This document shows, piece by piece, positions 6,060 to 8,195 of a stretch of 8,195 bases of DNA. Source of the DNA: Bacteroidota bacterium (GTDB lineage: Bacteria; Bacteroidota; Bacteroidia; Chitinophagales; Chitinophagaceae). Under the pieces are notes generated by a model that was not told the DNA's origin, ran no database searches, and was given only the letters and a program-made list of their open reading frames with translations. The stretch covers positions 1 through 8,195 of the forward strand of contig JAEWDG010000247.1 of the NCBI GenBank assembly GCA_023390215.1. Reading direction: 5' to 3'. Within the stretch, counting starts at the first letter, position 1. Every line of letters starts with the position of its first letter. The translations under genes were made by a program, and so were the position numbers.

Positions 6060-6587
6060 ATGTTTCCTGAAATAACAACAAACAGGTTTAAACTCCGGCA
6101 ATTCAGAGATGGGGATCTCGAAAACATTTTCAGAGGATTATCTCATCCTGAGGTCATTCGCTATTATGGCGTCAGCTATGCAACTTTGGAATCTGCAAAA
6201 TCGCAATTGACATTTTTCAATGACCTGGAGTTAAAAGAAACCGGGAAATGGTGGGCCATCACATCTCATGATGATAAAATTTTTTACGGTGCGGCAGGGT
6301 TAAATAACCGAATAAAAGAACATAGAAAGGCAGAAATTGGTTTCTGGTTATTGCAAGAACATTGGGGAAAGGGTATAATTAAAGAAGTTGTACCCATTAT
6401 TTGCGACTACGGATTCAAACAAATGGATCTTCACCGGATTGAAGCCATCGTGGAATCTGAAAACCAAAACAGCAAAACAGTGTTGGGAATACTAAAATTC
6501 ACCCATGAAGGAACGATGCGTGAAGGCGAAATTAAAAATGGTAAGTTTATTAGCCTGGACATTTATGCTATGTTGAATAAAGGATGA
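6060..6587 (+). CDS. GNAT-family N-acetyltransferase (RimJ/RimL type)
   Basis: Read from ATG 6060 the protein has 175 residues, normal for the RimJ/RimL (Acetyltransf_3) branch, which transfers acetyl from acetyl-CoA to an amine, for example a protein N-terminus or a small metabolite. The N-terminal strand and helix TNRFKLRQFRDGDLENI fit the family opening. The acetyl-CoA binding loop is visible at about residues 99-105 (QEHWGKG), followed by the late elements RIEAIVESEN and NSKTVLGILKFTHEG, equivalent to the usual N-x-x-S-x-x-x-L-x-K-x-G-F-x-x-E-G region. The frame is open up to a GTG at 6027, but that codon lies inside the hairpin element, so I prefer the ATG at 6060. The substrate cannot be predicted. 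The gene stands alone, with 84 AT-rich bases before the next gene. Confidence 0.9.
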   Translation: MFPEITTNRFKLRQFRDGDLENIFRGLSHPEVIRYYGVSYATLESAKSQLTFFNDLELKETGKWWAITSHDDKIFYGAAGLNNRIKEHRKAEIGFWLLQEHWGKGIIKEVVPIICDYGFKQMDLHRIEAIVESENQNSKTVLGILKFTHEGTMREGEIKNGKFISLDIYAMLNKG

Positions 6588-6671
6588 TACAAAGGCGCAC
6601 GGTCAAAAATAATTGATTAAACTGCTTTAGAATTCATTTACAATAACAAAACAATTAAAAATATCCATATA

Positions 6672-7142
6672 ATGCAGGATGACACCAAAACAAATAAACT
6701 GGTTCGCTACATTAGTATGATGTTGTTTTTAATTTCTCTCACCCAAAAAGCTTATTGCACAACCGATAGTTGCAGTGATTCATTTCTCGTTTTTCTCCTC
6801 GGCTGGGCTGCTGCTTTTACGAGCTTTGCTGGAACTTCCTGGCTGGCAAATCCATTATTAATATTATCATGGATTCTGTTAGGTAAAAAATTGAAACTGG
6901 CAATGCTTTTATGTGTGGGAGCATTTATCCTGGCCTTGTCCTTTTTACTTGCAGGTGAAGTAACTGCAAATGAAAATGGCCAGCAACACCAGATCGTTTC
7001 CCGAAATGCGGGTTATTGGCTTTGGTTGACAAGTATGCTCGTGATGGTTTTCGGCACATTTTGGTTGCAGCTAAAAGAAAATACGCAGAAATTTCATGAA
7101 CAAAGAAAACAGGATCAGCAATCCACGAACTATCTGCATTAA
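6672..7142 (+). CDS. Small multi-pass inner-membrane protein of unknown function
   Basis: The 156-residue protein has hydrophobic segments at about residues 11-28, 37-53, 57-71, 74-94 and 113-132, separated by short polar loops. The first could be a cleavable signal (LISLTQKAYC, then a polar stretch with Cys29 and Cys34), leaving four or so membrane spans. The tail from about 134 is strongly charged (Lys, Glu and Gln rich) and probably cytoplasmic. The motif SWLANPLL followed by SWILLGKK is distinctive and I believe recurs in uncharacterised Bacteroidetes proteins, but I cannot name a family or function. The start is the ATG at 6672; no Shine-Dalgarno is seen. A hairpin begins right at the stop codon. 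Confidence 0.75.
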   Translation: MQDDTKTNKLVRYISMMLFLISLTQKAYCTTDSCSDSFLVFLLGWAAAFTSFAGTSWLANPLLILSWILLGKKLKLAMLLCVGAFILALSFLLAGEVTANENGQQHQIVSRNAGYWLWLTSMLVMVFGTFWLQLKENTQKFHEQRKQDQQSTNYLH

Positions 7143-7168
7143 AAGCATTTTCCTCCTTTTAATGCTTT
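7142..7168 (+). terminator. 8-bp hairpin at the end of the membrane-protein gene
   Basis: AAAGCATT (7142-7149) and AATGCTTT (7161-7168) are exact reverse complements around an 11-base pyrimidine-rich loop. The stem starts at the last base of the TAA stop. It is AT-rich and is followed by GCCAG rather than a T-run, so it is a weak terminator candidate and may instead protect the mRNA 3' end. Confidence 0.4.
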
Positions 7169-7275
7169 GCCAGTCAGGATATTGGAAAGGTCTTACACTT
7201 AAACATATTTATCCGGCACATCCAAATGCCATGATATTTGTCAGTAATTTCAATTAGAAGACTATAGAATTTTGA

Positions 7276-7803
7276 ATGTTGAAATCACCAGGCTCTTCGC
7301 AAAAAATAATCAGTCTCATTTCTGGAGGCGACCTGCGACAAACCAGGGGCGTTAATATTTTGATCAGTTTAATTTCAAATCAAAAGGATTTCGATGATTT
7401 GTTTGAAATAATTGGTGAGGATCGTTTAATTAATATGCGGATTGCAGACGCACTCGAAAAATTATCGAGAAACAACCCGCAATGGTTAAATACGCATAAA
7501 TTAAAAATTCTGAGGCTGCTGAGTACTTATCAGGAAAAGGAATTTCTCTGGCATTTGGTACAAATGTGTACTTGGGTAAAATGGTCAAAAACAGAAATTA
7601 AAATTGTCACCACCCTATTATCAAACTTTCTAACCTACAAAAATCAGAGCAGGATCGTAAGGGTCAGCAGTCTGCAGGCTTTATTCGAATTAAGTATGGA
7701 ATCATCATACATAAAATCAAAATTGCATTTACTGGCAAATGAAATCCTACATGAAAATGTTCCTTCTCTGAACGCCCGATTAAAAAAACTCAGGCTGGTT
7801 TAG
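7276..7803 (+). CDS. All-helical HEAT-like repeat protein, function unknown
   Basis: The 175-residue protein appears almost entirely alpha-helical, with successive amphipathic helix pairs: about residues 7-34, 37-64, 68-100, 104-122, 125-140 and 144-173. Segments such as INMRIADALEKLSR and IVRVSSLQALFELS have the Arg-x-x-x-x-ALxxL pattern of HEAT repeats, so an alpha-solenoid protein-binding scaffold is the best guess. There is no signal peptide, membrane segment or catalytic motif, so it is probably cytoplasmic. The start is the ATG at 7276, 133 bases after the previous gene. Its stop codon overlaps that of the convergent MscS-like gene by 4 bases. I do not recognise a named family. Confidence 0.75.
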   Translation: MLKSPGSSQKIISLISGGDLRQTRGVNILISLISNQKDFDDLFEIIGEDRLINMRIADALEKLSRNNPQWLNTHKLKILRLLSTYQEKEFLWHLVQMCTWVKWSKTEIKIVTTLLSNFLTYKNQSRIVRVSSLQALFELSMESSYIKSKLHLLANEILHENVPSLNARLKKLRLV

Positions 7804-8195
7804 GAAACCGGTCTCTTCAACTCAGCTATTGCTTTATATAGCGCATCCAGGAATTTCTTCTTCACCTCATAAAAATCAGTCGCATTTAACCAGGCATTTA
7901 TTGTAACCGTATATCCATCCGTTTCAAGCTTATCCAATGCTACGTCAACTTTGGGCTCTTTGCGGCAACCTTCACAATTTTCAGCCGCTTCATAGAGTTT
8001 ATCTCTTACTTTTAGCCAATCCAGATCAAAGCCAAACTTTAAAACAGTATCAAAACGCCGGTAATTTTGTTTGGTCAAATTAAAAATCACTTCATTGGAT
8101 AATTTCGAATTGGGAACGATGAGCGTGACATTTGCGGGCGTAATAATAACGGTATAGAACAAACGTATTGCTTTTACAATTCCCTCCTCCCCCTG
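7800..8195 (-). CDS. MscS-family small-conductance mechanosensitive channel, C-terminal part
   Basis: This is the minus-strand end of a gene whose 5' part lies beyond the right edge; the frame is open to base 8195, giving 131 visible residues. It opens with EEGIVKAIRLFYT, then VTLIVPNSKLSN, the signature of the MscS beta domain that follows the pore helix. Next comes the alpha/beta cytoplasmic cage domain, ending in VTINAWLNATDFYEVKKKF, matching the typical R-x-W-x-x-x-x-D-Y-W-x-V stretch near the MscS C-terminus. The transmembrane and pore helices are not visible. MscS channels open under membrane tension to release solutes on osmotic downshock. A Cys-x2-Cys (ENCEGC) sits in the cage domain at the place where regulators of length vary. 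A TTG at 8160-8162 is internal, not a start. Confidence 0.92.
   Translation of the reverse strand, partial: QGEEGIVKAIRLFYTVIITPANVTLIVPNSKLSNEVIFNLTKQNYRRFDTVLKFGFDLDWLKVRDKLYEAAENCEGCRKEPKVDVALDKLETDGYTVTINAWLNATDFYEVKKKFLDALYKAIAELKRPVS

Overview
The window looks like chromosomal DNA of a Bacteroidetes bacterium, most plausibly Chitinophagaceae/Sphingobacteriia-like. The reasons are its AT-rich intergenic DNA, the lack of Shine-Dalgarno sequences before start codons, promoter candidates of the TTG/TAnnTTTG kind, a large secreted Ig-like repeat protein, and a CCCCTCC/GGAGGGG intergenic element of a sort I associate with this phylum. The taxonomy is inference; there is no rRNA or other phylogenetic marker.

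Bases 1-2800 form a nitric-oxide / iron-sulfur stress region. It begins with the 3' end of a group III truncated haemoglobin. Next comes a complete RIC (YtfE/ScdA-type) di-iron iron-sulfur repair protein, preceded by a perfect 7-bp inverted repeat that may be its operator. RIC is coupled through TGATG to a small single-domain hemerythrin, and a GC-rich hairpin terminator closes the unit. After about 500 bp of AT-rich DNA with two further palindromes comes a second hemerythrin. This paralogue aligns to the first without gaps over its domain core but has lost two expected iron-ligand histidines and carries about 97 extra N-terminal residues of unknown nature.

Bases 3015-5885 encode a 956-residue secreted protein. 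It has a signal peptide, nine Ig-like repeats of about 95 residues (each opening with a PNGGE-like motif followed by an ITW strand) and a short C-terminal Trp/Asn-rich beta domain. The nine repeats fall into three types arranged C-A-B-C-A-B-C-A-C, which points to duplication of a three-domain block. No recognisable type IX secretion sorting domain ends the protein.

Bases 5886-8195 hold ordinary single genes. These are a two-hairpin intergenic element, a RimJ/RimL-like GNAT acetyltransferase whose upstream GTG lies inside that element, a small multi-pass membrane protein, an all-helical HEAT-like protein, and on the minus strand the C-terminal part of an MscS-type mechanosensitive channel. The last two genes are convergent and overlap by 4 bp at their stop codons.

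I see no tRNA, rRNA, CRISPR array, transposase or prophage gene. The less ordinary points are the metal-ligand-depleted hemerythrin paralogue beside RIC, the candidate operators around it, and the higher-order repeat structure of the secreted protein.
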